In this document: in pieces, positions 27,833-36,973 of the stretch
How positions within the stretch are numbered: position 1 is the stretch's first letter
Layout of the letters: each line of letters starts with the position of its first letter
From: Hyphomicrobiales bacterium
GTDB lineage: Bacteria > Pseudomonadota > Alphaproteobacteria > Rhizobiales > Xanthobacteraceae
Assembly: GCA_017305555.1 (NCBI GenBank)
Contig: JAFKKM010000025.1
Coordinates: 1-64,000 of the forward strand
Direction: 5' to 3'
Length of the DNA stretch: 64,000 nucleotides
Translations under genes and position numbers: made by a program
Notes under the pieces: model-generated
Told to the model about the DNA's origin: nothing
Database searches by the model: none
Seen by the model: the letters and a program-made list of their open reading frames with translations, nothing else

Positions 27833-29098
27833 TCAATTCGTCACGCGTCGCACAACGACCGACGCATTTGTGCCGCCGAAGCCGAACGAATTCGACAATG
27901 CGACATTGATCTCCCGCGCTCGCGCCGTCTTGGGAACGAGATCGATCGGAGTTTCGACCGACGGGGAATCGAGATTGATGGTCGGCGGTGCGACATTGTC
28001 GCGGATCGCCAGAATGGAGAAGATCGCCTCGATCGCACCGGCGGCACCAAGCAGATGCCCGGTCGAGGATTTGGTCGACGACATCGACACCTTGGATGCC
28101 GCATTACCGAGCAGCCGCTGCGCCGCGCCCAATTCGATCTCGTCGCCGAGCGGCGTCGAGGTCCCGTGCGCGTTGATGTAATCGATATCGGCCGGCTCGA
28201 TGCCGGCGCGCTTCAGCGCCGCGCTCATGCAACGGAAACCGCCGTCGCCATCCGGCGCTGGTGCCGTGATATGATAGGCGTCGCCCGACAGGCCGTAGCC
28301 GATGATCTCGGCATAAATCTTCGCGCCGCGCTTTTTGGCGTGTTCGTATTCTTCCAGCACGACGACGCCCGCGCCCTCGCCCATGACGAAACCGTCACGA
28401 TCCTTGTCGTAAGGACGCGACGCTTTCTCTGGCGTCTCGTTGAAGCCGCTCGACAGCGCGCGCAAGGCGCAGAATCCGGCCATTGCGAGCCGGCAGATCG
28501 GCGATTCGGTGCCGCCGGCCACCATGACATCGGCATCGCCGAGCATGATCAGACGACTGGCATCGCCGATGGCGTGTGCGCCCGTCGAACATGCCGTCAC
28601 CACCGAATGGTTCGGACCCTTCAGGCCGTGCTCAATGGAAACATAGCCGGACGCCAGATTGATCAGACGGCCCGGGATGAAGAATGGCGACAGCTTGCGC
28701 GGTCCCCGCTCCTTCACAAGGATGGCAGCATCCGCGATGCCGGACAGGCCGCCGATTCCGGAGCCGATCAAGGTCCCGGTCGCGCAGCGATCTTCTTCCG
28801 TTGTCGGATGCCAGTTGGCGTCGTCCAAAGCCTGACGCGCCGCGGCCATCGCGAAGACGACGAAGTCATCGACCTTGCGCTGGTCCTTGGGCTCCATCCA
28901 CTGATCGGCATTGAATGTGCCGTTGGTGCCATCGCCGCGCGGAATCATGCAGGCGATATGGCTGGGGAGATCGGATACCTCGAACGTGTCGATCTTTCTG
29001 GCGCCGCTTTCACCGTTGAGAATGCGTTTCCAGGTCGGCTCGACGCCACAGCCAAGCGGCGTAACCATGCCCAGGCCGGTGACGACAACACGCCTCAT
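27833..29098 (-). CDS. fabF: beta-ketoacyl-ACP synthase II
   Basis: 421 residues. FabF condenses malonyl-ACP with a growing acyl-ACP chain. The start MRRVVVTGLGMVTPLG is conserved, which fixes ATG 29098. The nucleophile is the Cys in VVTACSTGAHAIG (about 169), and the two histidines are in INAHGTSTPLGD and STGHLLGAAGA. The C-terminus ALSNSFGFGGTNASVVV is typical. It follows acpP on the minus strand by about 100 bp in the conserved fabD-fabG-acpP-fabF order. Confidence 0.97.
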   Translation of the reverse strand: MRRVVVTGLGMVTPLGCGVEPTWKRILNGESGARKIDTFEVSDLPSHIACMIPRGDGTNGTFNADQWMEPKDQRKVDDFVVFAMAAARQALDDANWHPTTEEDRCATGTLIGSGIGGLSGIADAAILVKERGPRKLSPFFIPGRLINLASGYVSIEHGLKGPNHSVVTACSTGAHAIGDASRLIMLGDADVMVAGGTESPICRLAMAGFCALRALSSGFNETPEKASRPYDKDRDGFVMGEGAGVVVLEEYEHAKKRGAKIYAEIIGYGLSGDAYHITAPAPDGDGGFRCMSAALKRAGIEPADIDYINAHGTSTPLGDEIELGAAQRLLGNAASKVSMSSTKSSTGHLLGAAGAIEAIFSILAIRDNVAPPTINLDSPSVETPIDLVPKTARAREINVALSNSFGFGGTNASVVVRRVTN

Positions 29099-29199
29099 AT
29101 CCAGCACTCCCGTCGATGGATGGTCGCGGACCAACAGCAAGAAGCCGGTGGACCGTGCGATCACGACCCGTCCGGCTTCATCGACACCCCGAAGGTGTG

Positions 29200-29439
29200 T
29201 TAGCTTTTCGCGTTCTTTTCGAGGAACTTGGTGGCATCGCCGACGGTGAGGATGGTTTCCGCCGCATCGTCGGGAATTTCGCAGCCGAATTCTTCCTCGA
29301 ACGCCATCACCAGTTCGACCGTATCGAGGCTGTCAGCGCCGAGGTCATCGATGAAGCTCGCGTTGTCGACCACCTTCTCGGGCTCAACACCAAGGTGTTC
29401 CACCACGATCTTCTTAACCCGCTCGCCAATCTCGCTCAT
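29200..29439 (-). CDS. acpP: acyl carrier protein
   Basis: A 79-residue acidic four-helix carrier. Ser37 in [18 protein letters not shown] is the site for the 4'-phosphopantetheine arm that holds acyl chains during synthesis. The length and [17 protein letters not shown] opening are standard. It lies between fabG (290 bp upstream) and fabF; the longer upstream gap is a plausible place for its own strong promoter, as for acpP elsewhere. Confidence 0.98.
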   Translation of the reverse strand: MSEIGERVKKIVVEHLGVEPEKVVDNASFIDDLGADSLDTVELVMAFEEEFGCEIPDDAAETILTVGDATKFLEKNAKS

Positions 29440-29729
29440 CGTTCAACCTCGTGCTTGTTCAATTGGACTCGACCGTTGGACGATACGAGCCGTCGTGGTG
29501 CTTAACTAGTTAGATCCCGTCGTAGCTGCGCTCTGTTGCAATCGCTCCGTCGCAACCCACGGAGACCTGGCGAACGACGTCAGGTCCGGCAACGCCAATA
29601 TACATGGTTTCGGAATCCTGCAATGGCTTCTTTGCCTACCCATCGGGGTCCGGTTACCATACTTCCCCAGCCTTGACTATACGGCCCGGGATGCGGTCCC
29701 CAGTCGCCCTGACAGGCCCGCAAAATACC

Positions 29730-30467
29730 TCAAATCATTGCCATTCCGCCGTTGACGTGAATGGTTTGGCCCGTGACGTAGGCGGCCTCATTCGAACTCA
29801 GATAGACCGCGGCAGCGGCGATGTCGTCCGGCGAACCAAGTCGGCCGGCGGGAACCTTGGTCAGGATCGTCTCGCGCTGCTTGTCGTTGAGCACGTCGGT
29901 CATCGGAGTTGCGATGAATCCCGGCGCGATGCAGTTCGCGGTGACATTACGACGCGCATATTCGGCACCCAGCGTCTTGATCATGCCGATCAGACCGGCT
30001 TTCGAGGCGGTATAATTGCCCTGCCCCGGATTGCCGGTGACGCCGACCACCGAAGTGATCGCAATGATGCGCCCGAAGCGCTTGCGCATCATCAATTTGG
30101 TCGCGGCGCGGGTCAGGCGGAAGGTCGCAGTGAGATTGACCTTGATGACATCATCCCAGTCCTCGTCGCGTAGTTGCACGAACAGATTGTCGCGGGTGAT
30201 GCCGGCGTTGCAGATGAGAATGTCGACTTGTCCCATCGCCTTCTCGGCGGCGGGAATCAGCGCCTCCACATCGGCGGTATCGGCCAGATTGCACGGCAGG
30301 ACATGGCTGCGCTCACCGAGTTCGCCGGCCAGCTTTTCGAGCTGCTCGCGCCGTGTTCCGGACACCGCCACTGTCGCGCCCTGCGCGTAGAGGGCCTTGG
30401 CGATTGCGCCCCCGATGCCACCGCTCGCGCCGGTGACAAGCGCGGTTCTGCCAGTCAGATCGAACAT
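29730..30467 (-). CDS. fabG: 3-oxoacyl-ACP reductase
   Basis: A 245-residue SDR. FabG reduces beta-ketoacyl-ACP with NADPH. TGASGGIG lies at 12-19, NAG at 87-89, and the catalytic Ser139, Tyr152 and Lys156 in SVVGVTGNPGQGNYTASKAG. The ending YVTGQTIHVNGGMAMI is diagnostic for FabG rather than other SDRs. It lies 33 bp downstream of fabD in the same direction. Confidence 0.97.
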   Translation of the reverse strand: MFDLTGRTALVTGASGGIGGAIAKALYAQGATVAVSGTRREQLEKLAGELGERSHVLPCNLADTADVEALIPAAEKAMGQVDILICNAGITRDNLFVQLRDEDWDDVIKVNLTATFRLTRAATKLMMRKRFGRIIAITSVVGVTGNPGQGNYTASKAGLIGMIKTLGAEYARRNVTANCIAPGFIATPMTDVLNDKQRETILTKVPAGRLGSPDDIAAAAVYLSSNEAAYVTGQTIHVNGGMAMI

Positions 30468-30500
30468 CGAATTCTCCTTCGCGCGGCGTTGCCGCTCAAT

Positions 30501-31460
30501 TTAGGCGGGACGCGCCGCAGCCAATGCATCCTTGGCGGCCGCGATATCGTTGCGGCCGCCGACCGCGACACCGACGGCGCCATCGGCAATCCGCTTGACC
30601 AGCCCACTCAGCACCTTGCCGGCGCCAATCTCAAGGAAATGCGTCACGCCTTGCGACGCCATATAAGCAACCGATTCCCGCCAGCGCACGGTGCCGGTGA
30701 CCTGCTCGACGAGCCGCTTGCGAATCTCTTCCGGATCGGAAATCGGCGCGGCCAGCACGTTCGATACCAGCGGCACCGCCGGACGATTGACCGACACCTC
30801 GGACAGCGCCTTGGCCATCACGTCGGCTGCGGGCTGCATCAGACGACAATGGAACGGCGCGGATACCGGCAGCAGCATCGCCCGCTTGGCGCCCTTGCCC
30901 TTGGCGATCTCGGTGGCCCGCTCGACTGCCGCCTTGTCGCCGGAGACCACCACCTGACCGCCGCCGTTATCGTTGGCGGCCTGGCAGACGTCGCCTTGCG
31001 CCGCTTCCTCGGCCACCGCCACCGCCGTCTCGTAATCGAGCCCGAGCAGCGCCGCCATGGCGCCAACGCCGACCGGAACCGCTTTTTGCATCGCAAGGCC
31101 GCGTGTCCGCAGCAGACGAGCCGTATCGCTGATGGAAAAGCTCCCCGCCGCAGCCAAAGCCGAATATTCGCCCAGCGAATGCCCGGCCACGAAAGCTGCA
31201 TCCTTCGCCACCGAAATCCCAGCTTCCGCCTCCAGCACCCGCAGCGTCGCCAACGATACCGCCATCAGCGCCGGCTGGGCATTTTCGGTCAGTTGCAGGG
31301 TCTCGCCGGGACCTTCCCAGATGATCGCGCTGAGCTTCTCCCCCAGCGCGGCATCGACTTCCTCAAATACTGCGCGCGCGGCCGGAAATGCGTCCGCGAG
31401 AGCCTTGCCCATGCCGACCGTCTGGGAACCCTGCCCTGGGAAGGTGAATGCTACGGTCAT
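30501..31460 (-). CDS. fabD: malonyl CoA-acyl carrier protein transacylase
   Basis: 319 residues. FabD loads malonyl units from CoA onto ACP. FPGQGSQTVGMG opens the protein, the nucleophile is Ser95 in GHSLGEYSALAA, and the histidine partner is in VSAPFHCRLM. VVSGDKAAVE and FLEIGAGKVLSGLVKR are further family segments. It is the first gene of the minus-strand fatty-acid cluster, transcribed divergently from rpsF. Confidence 0.97.
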   Translation of the reverse strand: MTVAFTFPGQGSQTVGMGKALADAFPAARAVFEEVDAALGEKLSAIIWEGPGETLQLTENAQPALMAVSLATLRVLEAEAGISVAKDAAFVAGHSLGEYSALAAAGSFSISDTARLLRTRGLAMQKAVPVGVGAMAALLGLDYETAVAVAEEAAQGDVCQAANDNGGGQVVVSGDKAAVERATEIAKGKGAKRAMLLPVSAPFHCRLMQPAADVMAKALSEVSVNRPAVPLVSNVLAAPISDPEEIRKRLVEQVTGTVRWRESVAYMASQGVTHFLEIGAGKVLSGLVKRIADGAVGVAVGGRNDIAAAKDALAAARPA

Positions 31461-31799
31461 TTGCGCCCCTGAAATCCTGTAAGTGGGCCGAAAGACACTG
31501 CCATCGGGCTTTATGTCAAGGAGGTGACTTCCGATGGCCCGCTGATTGGCCCATAAAACCGCCGTTTCTCACCGCTTTCCCTTGCAAAGCCTGCTGAAAT
31601 CCGTATAACCCGCGCCATCCGTGGGTCCCGGCCGGGAGCTGAACGGACGGTTTCAGCATGTTCACTTTTAGCGATCGTGATGAGATAGGGCCAATCGGTC
31701 CGTCGTCCCGTGCTTCCGCCTTCTGAGCGTTCGAGTCCTTTCCGAAGGGTTCGAAGGGCTTGCCGCCGGGAGCCGCGCTAACACTTGGAAAGGACACCC
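31461..31799. other. divergent region fabD / rpsF, including the rpsF leader
   Basis: 339 bp holding the promoters of the fab cluster and the S6 operon. No gene is credible here. The rpsF-proximal half contains short complementary blocks (TTCGAGTCC, CCTTTCCGAAGG, GGGTTCGAAGG) that could fold, and this is where an autoregulatory S6:S18 leader would lie. I cannot match that motif with confidence. Confidence 0.45.
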
Positions 31800-32255
31800 A
31801 TGCCTCTTTATGAGCATGTTTTTCTCGCGCGTCAGGATGCGAGCGCCCAGCAGGTCGAGGAACTGACCACGCAAATCACCGGCGTGATCGAGAGCCTTGG
31901 CGGCAAGGTCGCGAAGACCGAGAATTGGGGCGTACGCTCCCTCACCTACCGCATGAACAAGAATCGCAAGGCGCACTTCGTGCTGCTCAACATCGATGGC
32001 CCGGCGGCCGTGGTTGCCGAAATCGAGCGTCAGGAGCGCATCAACGAAGACGTTATTCGCTACCTGACCGTTCGCGTCGAAGAACTCGAGGAAGGTCCGT
32101 CGGCGATGATGCGCAAGGCCGATCGCGACCGTGATCGCGACGACCGTGGCGGCGGCTTCCGTGGCGACCGCGAAGGCGGTGGCTTCCGTGGCGATCGTGG
32201 TCCGCGCCGCCCGCGCGAAGACTCCGATGCCCCCGCAGCAGCTTCTCAGGAGTAA
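31800..32255 (+). CDS. rpsF: 30S ribosomal protein S6
   Basis: 151 residues. The first 100 form the S6 ferredoxin-like fold that binds S18 and 16S rRNA in the platform: [34 protein letters not shown] and [14 protein letters not shown]. After about residue 105 comes a charged tail rich in Arg, Asp and Gly with repeated GGGFRGDR units, longer than the E. coli protein. The start at 31800 follows GGAAAGGA. The stop overlaps a possible early start of rpsR. Confidence 0.97.
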   Translation: MPLYEHVFLARQDASAQQVEELTTQITGVIESLGGKVAKTENWGVRSLTYRMNKNRKAHFVLLNIDGPAAVVAEIERQERINEDVIRYLTVRVEELEEGPSAMMRKADRDRDRDDRGGGFRGDREGGGFRGDRGPRRPREDSDAPAAASQE

Positions 32256-32260
32256 TGACC

Positions 32261-32500
32261 ATGGCTGATGCAGGTGCTCGCCGTCCGTTTTTCCGTCGTC
32301 GCAAGACCTGCCCGTTCACGGGCCCGAATGCGCCGAAGATCGACTACAAGGATTCCAAGCTGCTGATGCGTTACGTCTCCGAGCGTGGCAAGATCGTGCC
32401 GAGCCGCATCACGGCCGTGTCCGCCAAGAAGCAGCGTGAACTGGCGCGCGCCATCAAGCGTGCCCGTTTCCTCGGCCTGCTTCCCTACGTGATCCGCTAA
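32261..32500 (+). CDS. rpsR: 30S ribosomal protein S18
   Basis: A 79-residue basic ribosomal protein binding S6 and 16S r[37 protein letters not shown] and [20 protein letters not shown] are the standard segments. ATG 32261 is preferred over ATG 32255 because the CAGGAG site (32247-32252) is then 8 bp away rather than 2. It is followed by a hairpin and T-run. Confidence 0.98.
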   Translation: MADAGARRPFFRRRKTCPFTGPNAPKIDYKDSKLLMRYVSERGKIVPSRITAVSAKKQRELARAIKRARFLGLLPYVIR

Positions 32501-32510
32501 AGCCGACACC

Positions 32511-32542
32511 GGCCGTGGCGTCCGCGCCGCGGCCAACTTTTT
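32511..32542 (+). terminator. terminator or attenuator after rpsR
   Basis: A 10-bp stem GGCCGTGGCG/CGCCGCGGCC with one G-U pair, a 4-nt loop, then AAC and five T (32538-32542). It lies inside the rpsF-rpsR-DUF2232-rplI series, so it may reduce rather than stop read-through. Confidence 0.65.
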
Positions 32543-32628
32543 GAAACCTTCATAAGGCTCCTGGGACACCGGTTGCCGACAGTTGGGGCCTCAAAGCCCC
32601 TAACCGCTCGAAGGGGGCGGGACAGCTC

Positions 32629-33591
32629 ATGATGATCGGCCTTCTCATAGCCATTGCTGCCGGCTGCGCCTCAGCGCTGATGTTCGCCTCGATCAGTTCG
32701 GGCGCGCTGGTTTCGCTGCTGTTGTTCTATCTGGCGCCGCTGCCGCTGATGCTGGCTGCGATCGGCTGGGGACCGGTTGGCGCTGCGATCGGCGGCATCC
32801 TGGCGGGTGGCACGCTCGGCCTGATTTTCAGCCTGCCCTATCTGGTCGCATTCCTGCTGGCGGTGGCCTTACCGGCATGGTGGCTTGGACGCCTTGTTTT
32901 ACTTGGGCGGCCGATGGCGGGAGCAGCAACCGCAGGGGCTCCAGCTCCCGTTGATGCCGTCGAGTGGTATCCCGTCGGGCGTCTCCTGCTCTGGATTGCG
33001 GGTTTCGCCGCCCTGACCACGGTATCCGCCCTCTTTACGCTCGGCGCCGATAGCGAAACCATCGCGGCCGGGCTGCGCCATGGTCTCGAACGCATCATGC
33101 AGATGCCGTCCTCTTCGAGCGAGTCGACACAAATCATCGACGCGCTCGCGGCCATCGCGCCGGCGGCGGCAACCATCATCGCGATGACAACGCTGACGCT
33201 GAACGTCTGGCTCGCCGCCTACGTCACATCGGCGTCGGGAAGACTGCGGCGTCCTTGGCCGGTGCTACGTGAAGTCAACATGCCGCCGATGACCTTGGTG
33301 GCGCTGTTCGTCGCATTGGCGCTGTGCTTCACCGGCGGGTTGCTGGCGCTGATCGCGCAAATCGCTGCCGCCGCGCTGCTGCTGGGCTATGCCTTCACTG
33401 GTTTCGCCGTCCTCCACACGATCACGCTGGGTATCAAAAGCCGAGGCGTCCTGCTCAGCTTCGCCTATGCCCTCGTGCTGGTGTTCGGCTGGCCGGTCAT
33501 CGCCATGATCGCGCTCGGCCTTGTCGACGCCTTCTTCGGCATCCGCCAACGCTACCTGCAACGCAAGCCGCCACCCCTTTCCTCTACTTGA
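32629..33591 (+). CDS. DUF2232 family membrane protein
   Basis: 320 residues with about eight hydrophobic helices: IGLLIAIAAGCASALMF at the start, then LVSLLLFYLAPLPLML, GGILAGGTLGLIFSL and YLVAFLLAVALPAWWLG. A loop with polar and charged residues (about 125-170) is followed by four more helices. This family is found between rpsR and rplI in many alphaproteobacteria. It resembles substrate-binding (S) membrane subunits in layout, but its function is not established. Confidence 0.85.
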   Translation: MMIGLLIAIAAGCASALMFASISSGALVSLLLFYLAPLPLMLAAIGWGPVGAAIGGILAGGTLGLIFSLPYLVAFLLAVALPAWWLGRLVLLGRPMAGAATAGAPAPVDAVEWYPVGRLLLWIAGFAALTTVSALFTLGADSETIAAGLRHGLERIMQMPSSSSESTQIIDALAAIAPAAATIIAMTTLTLNVWLAAYVTSASGRLRRPWPVLREVNMPPMTLVALFVALALCFTGGLLALIAQIAAAALLLGYAFTGFAVLHTITLGIKSRGVLLSFAYALVLVFGWPVIAMIALGLVDAFFGIRQRYLQRKPPPLSST

Positions 33592-33630
33592 TCACACCAA
33601 CCAAACGTTACTTCAAACAGGAGATCCATC

Positions 33631-34233
33631 ATGGAAGTCATTCTACTCGAACGTGTCGCCAAGCTCGGCCAGATGGGCGATGTCGTCCGCGTCAAGGACG
33701 GTTTCGCCCGCAACTTCCTGCTGCCGCGCGGCAAGGCGCTGCGTGCTACCAACGACAATCGCACCAAGTTCGACGGCATGAAGGCCGAACTGGAAGCGCG
33801 CAACCTGAAGGCCAAGGGCGAAGCCACCAAGGTCGCAGAGAAGATCGACGGCCGTAACGTCGTTATCCTGCGTCAGGCCTCCGAGACCGGCCAGCTGTTC
33901 GGATCGGTGTCGGTGCGCGACATCATGGCGTCGTTCGAAAGCGACGGCATCACCCTGAGCCGCAGCCAGGTGCTGCTCGACCACCCGATCAAGACCATCG
34001 GCCAGCACGGCGTTTCCATCGCTGTGCATCCGGAAGTCGAGGTGTCCGTGAGCGTCACCGTGGCTCGCAGCGCCGACGAGGCCGAGCGCATCAATCGTGG
34101 CGAGGACGTCAGCAGCCGCCAGGAGGATCTCGACGCTGCCGCCGAAGCGCTGGCCGCCGCCGGTGAGTTCTTCGATCCGGAAGCGCAGCACGACGATGAG
34201 CCCGCTGCGGCCGACGAGGCGTCGGAGTCGTAA
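33631..34233 (+). CDS. rplI: 50S ribosomal protein L9
   Basis: 200 residues. The N-terminal rRNA-binding domain begins [21 protein letters not shown] and includes [17 protein letters not shown], the L9 signature. A long linking helix (about 45-80) leads to the C-terminal domain ([39 protein letters not shown]). Residues past about 155 form an acidic Asp/Glu/Ala tail absent from the shorter E. coli protein and usual in Rhizobiales. AGGAG lies 9 bp upstream, and a 14-bp palindromic terminator follows. Confidence 0.97.
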   Translation: MEVILLERVAKLGQMGDVVRVKDGFARNFLLPRGKALRATNDNRTKFDGMKAELEARNLKAKGEATKVAEKIDGRNVVILRQASETGQLFGSVSVRDIMASFESDGITLSRSQVLLDHPIKTIGQHGVSIAVHPEVEVSVSVTVARSADEAERINRGEDVSSRQEDLDAAAEALAAAGEFFDPEAQHDDEPAAADEASES

Positions 34234-34250
34234 GCTCTCTGAGAATACCA

Positions 34251-34299
34251 AAATGGCCGGACTCAATCCCTGACATTTCAGGTTCGAGTCCGGCCATTT
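34251..34299. terminator. bidirectional terminator between rplI and the CXXCH gene
   Basis: A perfect 14-bp inverted repeat, AAATGGCCGGACTC (34251-34264) with GAGTCCGGCCATTT (34286-34299), around a 21-nt loop. A/T-rich ends on both sides fit termination in both directions between convergent genes. Confidence 0.8.
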
Positions 34300-34358
34300 C
34301 TATTTGTTATCTATAATATTTTCTAGACTCGAATACTTGCTTCTGAATACGTCGAACC

Positions 34359-35078
34359 TTAGTCGGCTTTCGAATCCGACGGTTTGGGTTCCGCGGCTTT
34401 CGGTTCAGACGTCTTGGGTTCGGATGCTTTGGACTCTGTCGCCGGAGTCACGGCAGGCACCGGATCTGGCCGCTGCGCTGGTGCGCTATTGGCCGGCTCC
34501 GATTTCGATGCGGATGAATTCGCACTCTCCGGCTTGGCGCTGTCGCTACCTGTGGGGTGAGACGGCTGTTGCGGCGCGGCTTCATGAGCCGGCGCTGCCT
34601 TGCTCTTCTTCTTGTGCTTGGTGCGCTGCTTGCGACTGGGATGATGAACCGCCTCACCCGCATTATCCGGCGCCGCGGTCTGGGCCGCCGGCTGCCGTTG
34701 GAAGGGCCACCAGCTATTCTGCGCAGGTGCTGGTGCCGCCGCCGGAGCGGCAACGGCGGGTGCCGCCTCCCGACCGCGACGTGGCTTCTCGGCTGCGCCA
34801 GAGCGGCGGTCGACCGCTCCATTGGCCAACAGATAGCCGCTCAACGCGCCGGCCATGTCGCTGCTGGTGGTGTAGTGCTGACGCAGAAATGTCGGCAGCG
34901 CATTCGGCGGCACCGACTTCACCAGCCCGCGCGGGCTCTTGTGACATACCGTGCAAGCGCCGTTGAAAATCTGTGCTGGGCTTTTGCCAGCCTCGAGGTT
35001 TTGCGCCCGCACCGGCGCGGCCACCGAAAAACAAACTGCAATCGCCAATGCGGCGGAACCAAGCGTCCGGCCAAGCAT
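34359..35078 (-). CDS. exported CXXCH (cytochrome c-like) protein with Pro/Lys/Glu-rich tail
   Basis: 239 residues. A signal peptide ends near APVRAQ. A short domain follows with one heme-binding motif (GACTVCHKSP) and a possible axial Met in SSDMAGALSGYLLANG, giving about 80 residues of cytochrome c-like sequence. From about residue 90 it is low complexity: Ala/Pro runs, a basic block (RKQRTKHKKKSK), then repeated SEPK/AEPK units. ATG 35078 was chosen because GGAGG lies 6 bp before it. Heme binding is likely from the motif; the role is unknown. A periplasmic electron carrier anchored by its basic tail is one possibility. Confidence 0.72.
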   Translation of the reverse strand: MLGRTLGSAALAIAVCFSVAAPVRAQNLEAGKSPAQIFNGACTVCHKSPRGLVKSVPPNALPTFLRQHYTTSSDMAGALSGYLLANGAVDRRSGAAEKPRRGREAAPAVAAPAAAPAPAQNSWWPFQRQPAAQTAAPDNAGEAVHHPSRKQRTKHKKKSKAAPAHEAAPQQPSHPTGSDSAKPESANSSASKSEPANSAPAQRPDPVPAVTPATESKASEPKTSEPKAAEPKPSDSKAD

Positions 35079-35495
35079 ATTATCCTCCAAATGTCGAAAC
35101 CGTCACTGTCGCGGGACTTTGTCCTCGCATTGCCGCAACGCAGCAAGCCGGATATCGACCCGTACCGGTACGCTTACAAATCCACAGATGTCCAAATCGA
35201 CAGACGTCGTCCGCGTCCACGTTCGCCGTGGGATGTCTCAGGGGATTGAGCCGTCACGTCACGGGCGCGCTGCATCTTTTATCTTATCGCGGCGCGAATG
35301 GAAGTACGCAGATGCGGAAGAAGCGGCCGGTATCCATGGCGATTTTGGATATCCCATGTGCAGCCATCGCACTGGAACTAGACCGACACCGACACTAATA
35401 TCTTTGGATGCGCCAGATTGCGCACAAGGGTCCACGCTGGACAACGATGGACCCGCACCTCTGGCGCGCGTCTGATCGACCGTTGGGTGGTGGCG
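35079..35495. other. divergent region CXXCH gene / cfa
   Basis: 417 bp with promoters for both flanking genes. I see no coding signal, repeat copy or terminator. A 12-bp palindrome CGTACCGGTACG at about 35160 is the only clear symmetric site; it could be an operator. Confidence 0.45.
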
Positions 35496-36746
35496 ATGGA
35501 CCGTGTGTTACAGTTTTTTCTCAGCCGGTATATCCGGCGCGGGACAATGACAGTCACGACCGCAAGCGGCTTCCGCTTCACGTGCGGTGATGGCACCGGA
35601 CAGGCGGTGGCATTGCGGTTTGTGACCCGGGCAGCGGAAAGACAGGTCCTGCTCGACCCCGAAATGGCCTTTGGCGAGGTCTACACCGAAGGCACCCTCA
35701 TCGTCGAACAAGGCTCGATCGCCGACGTTCTGGCGGTCGCCCTTGACCAACCCGACATGATCCCGCGCTGGGCCAAGCTGCAATGGTGGCTGCGCTATTT
35801 GGTACGCAACATCACGCAATTCAATCCGCGCAGCCGCTCCAAGAACAATGTGGCGCGGCACTACGATCTCGACGGCAAGCTCTACTCGCTCTTTCTCGAC
35901 AGCGACAAACAATACAGTTGCGCCTATTTCGAAACGCCCGAAGCCTCGCTCGACGATGCACAGTTAGCCAAGAAGCGCCACCTCGCCGCGAAACTCCTGG
36001 TGGCGAACGGTCAGCGCATCCTCGACATCGGATCCGGCTGGGGTGGGCTTGCGCTCTATCTGGCGGATATCGCGTCGACGCAGGTGACTGGCATCACACT
36101 GTCGCGCGAGCAGTTCGAGGTTTCGCAGGCCCGTGCCAGCGAGCGACCGCGCACGAACGCGCCGACCTTCCTGATGCAGGATTACCGCGATATCCCCGGA
36201 CCGTTCGACCGCATCATCTCGGTCGGCATGTTCGAGCACGTCGGCATCGATCACTACGATACGTTCTTCAAGCGCTGCGCCGAGTTGCTGACCGACGACG
36301 GCGTGATGATGCTGCACTCAATCGGACGCTCCGAAGGTCCCGGCATCACCAACCCCTGGATTGCCAAGTACATCTTCCCCGGCGGATATATTCCGGCACT
36401 GTCAGAGGCTCTTGCCGCCATTGAGCGCGCCGGATTGCTGGTGTGCGACATCGAAATCCTACGGCTGCACTACGCGGAAACGCTAAAGGCCTGGCGCGAA
36501 CGGTTTCTGGCGCGGCGCGAGGAAGCCGCCGCGCTCTACGACGAGCGGTTCGTCCGGATGTGGGAATTTTATCTGGCGGCTTCGGAGATGTCGTTCCGCA
36601 AACAGAATCTGATGAACATCCAGATTCAGATCACCAAGCGGCAGGGAATCGTGCCGATCACACGCGACTACATCATGCACGAAGAAGCACGATTGCGCGG
36701 CATCGAGCGCCGTAGCCGGCCGAGGTTGCAGATCGCCGGCGAATAA
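35496..36746 (+). CDS. cfa: cyclopropane-fatty-acyl-phospholipid synthase family protein
   Basis: 416 residues from ATG 35496; the frame is open upstream without conservation. The enzyme transfers a methylene from S-adenosylmethionine to a double bond in membrane phospholipid acyl chains. The N-terminal domain (about 1-120) is the CFA lipid-binding part. The SAM loop is LDIGSGWGGLALYLA near 175. EQFEVSQARASE, GPFDRIISVGMFEHVG (VGMFEHVG is the family motif) and HSIGRSEGPGITNPWIAKYIFPGGY follow. The protein lacks membrane helices and acts at the inner-membrane surface. Confidence 0.92.
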   Translation: MDRVLQFFLSRYIRRGTMTVTTASGFRFTCGDGTGQAVALRFVTRAAERQVLLDPEMAFGEVYTEGTLIVEQGSIADVLAVALDQPDMIPRWAKLQWWLRYLVRNITQFNPRSRSKNNVARHYDLDGKLYSLFLDSDKQYSCAYFETPEASLDDAQLAKKRHLAAKLLVANGQRILDIGSGWGGLALYLADIASTQVTGITLSREQFEVSQARASERPRTNAPTFLMQDYRDIPGPFDRIISVGMFEHVGIDHYDTFFKRCAELLTDDGVMMLHSIGRSEGPGITNPWIAKYIFPGGYIPALSEALAAIERAGLLVCDIEILRLHYAETLKAWRERFLARREEAAALYDERFVRMWEFYLAASEMSFRKQNLMNIQIQITKRQGIVPITRDYIMHEEARLRGIERRSRPRLQIAGE

Positions 36747-36973
36747 ACGGCCGGAACATCGGGAAGTCCGAACGGATCACGCAAACCCGCGGGTTGATAA
36801 CTTCCGGCGGGCCGCGACAGGTGCACGAGCACCGCCTGCCGTGCTTCCGCGCACGACACCGGCGCGCATCGCCCGAGGCTCTCGCTGGTTGCCGTCGCTT
36901 CCAGCGACTCAACGAGCGAACCGAGCCAGCCATCCCAACGCTTGGATATCGGCATCTGTTCGTTGCGAACCAC
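36668..36973 (-). CDS. possible small protein antisense to the cfa 3' end
   Basis: A 101-codon ORF with a GTG start preceded by GAGGAG at 5 bp spacing, a good ribosome-binding site for chance sequence. The translation (MPISKRWDGWLGSLVESLEA from the internal ATG) has no domain I recognise. The last 79 bp run antisense to the end of cfa. Composition is not strongly protein-like, so this may be spurious. Confidence 0.22.
   Translation of the reverse strand: MVRNEQMPISKRWDGWLGSLVESLEATATSESLGRCAPVSCAEARQAVLVHLSRPAGSYQPAGLRDPFGLPDVPAVYSPAICNLGRLRRSMPRNRASSCMM

Noticed and set aside
32585-32600. Hairpin GGGG/CCCC before the DUF2232 gene
   Set aside because: Short stem with no T-run; it could be part of the leader but has no support as a terminator.
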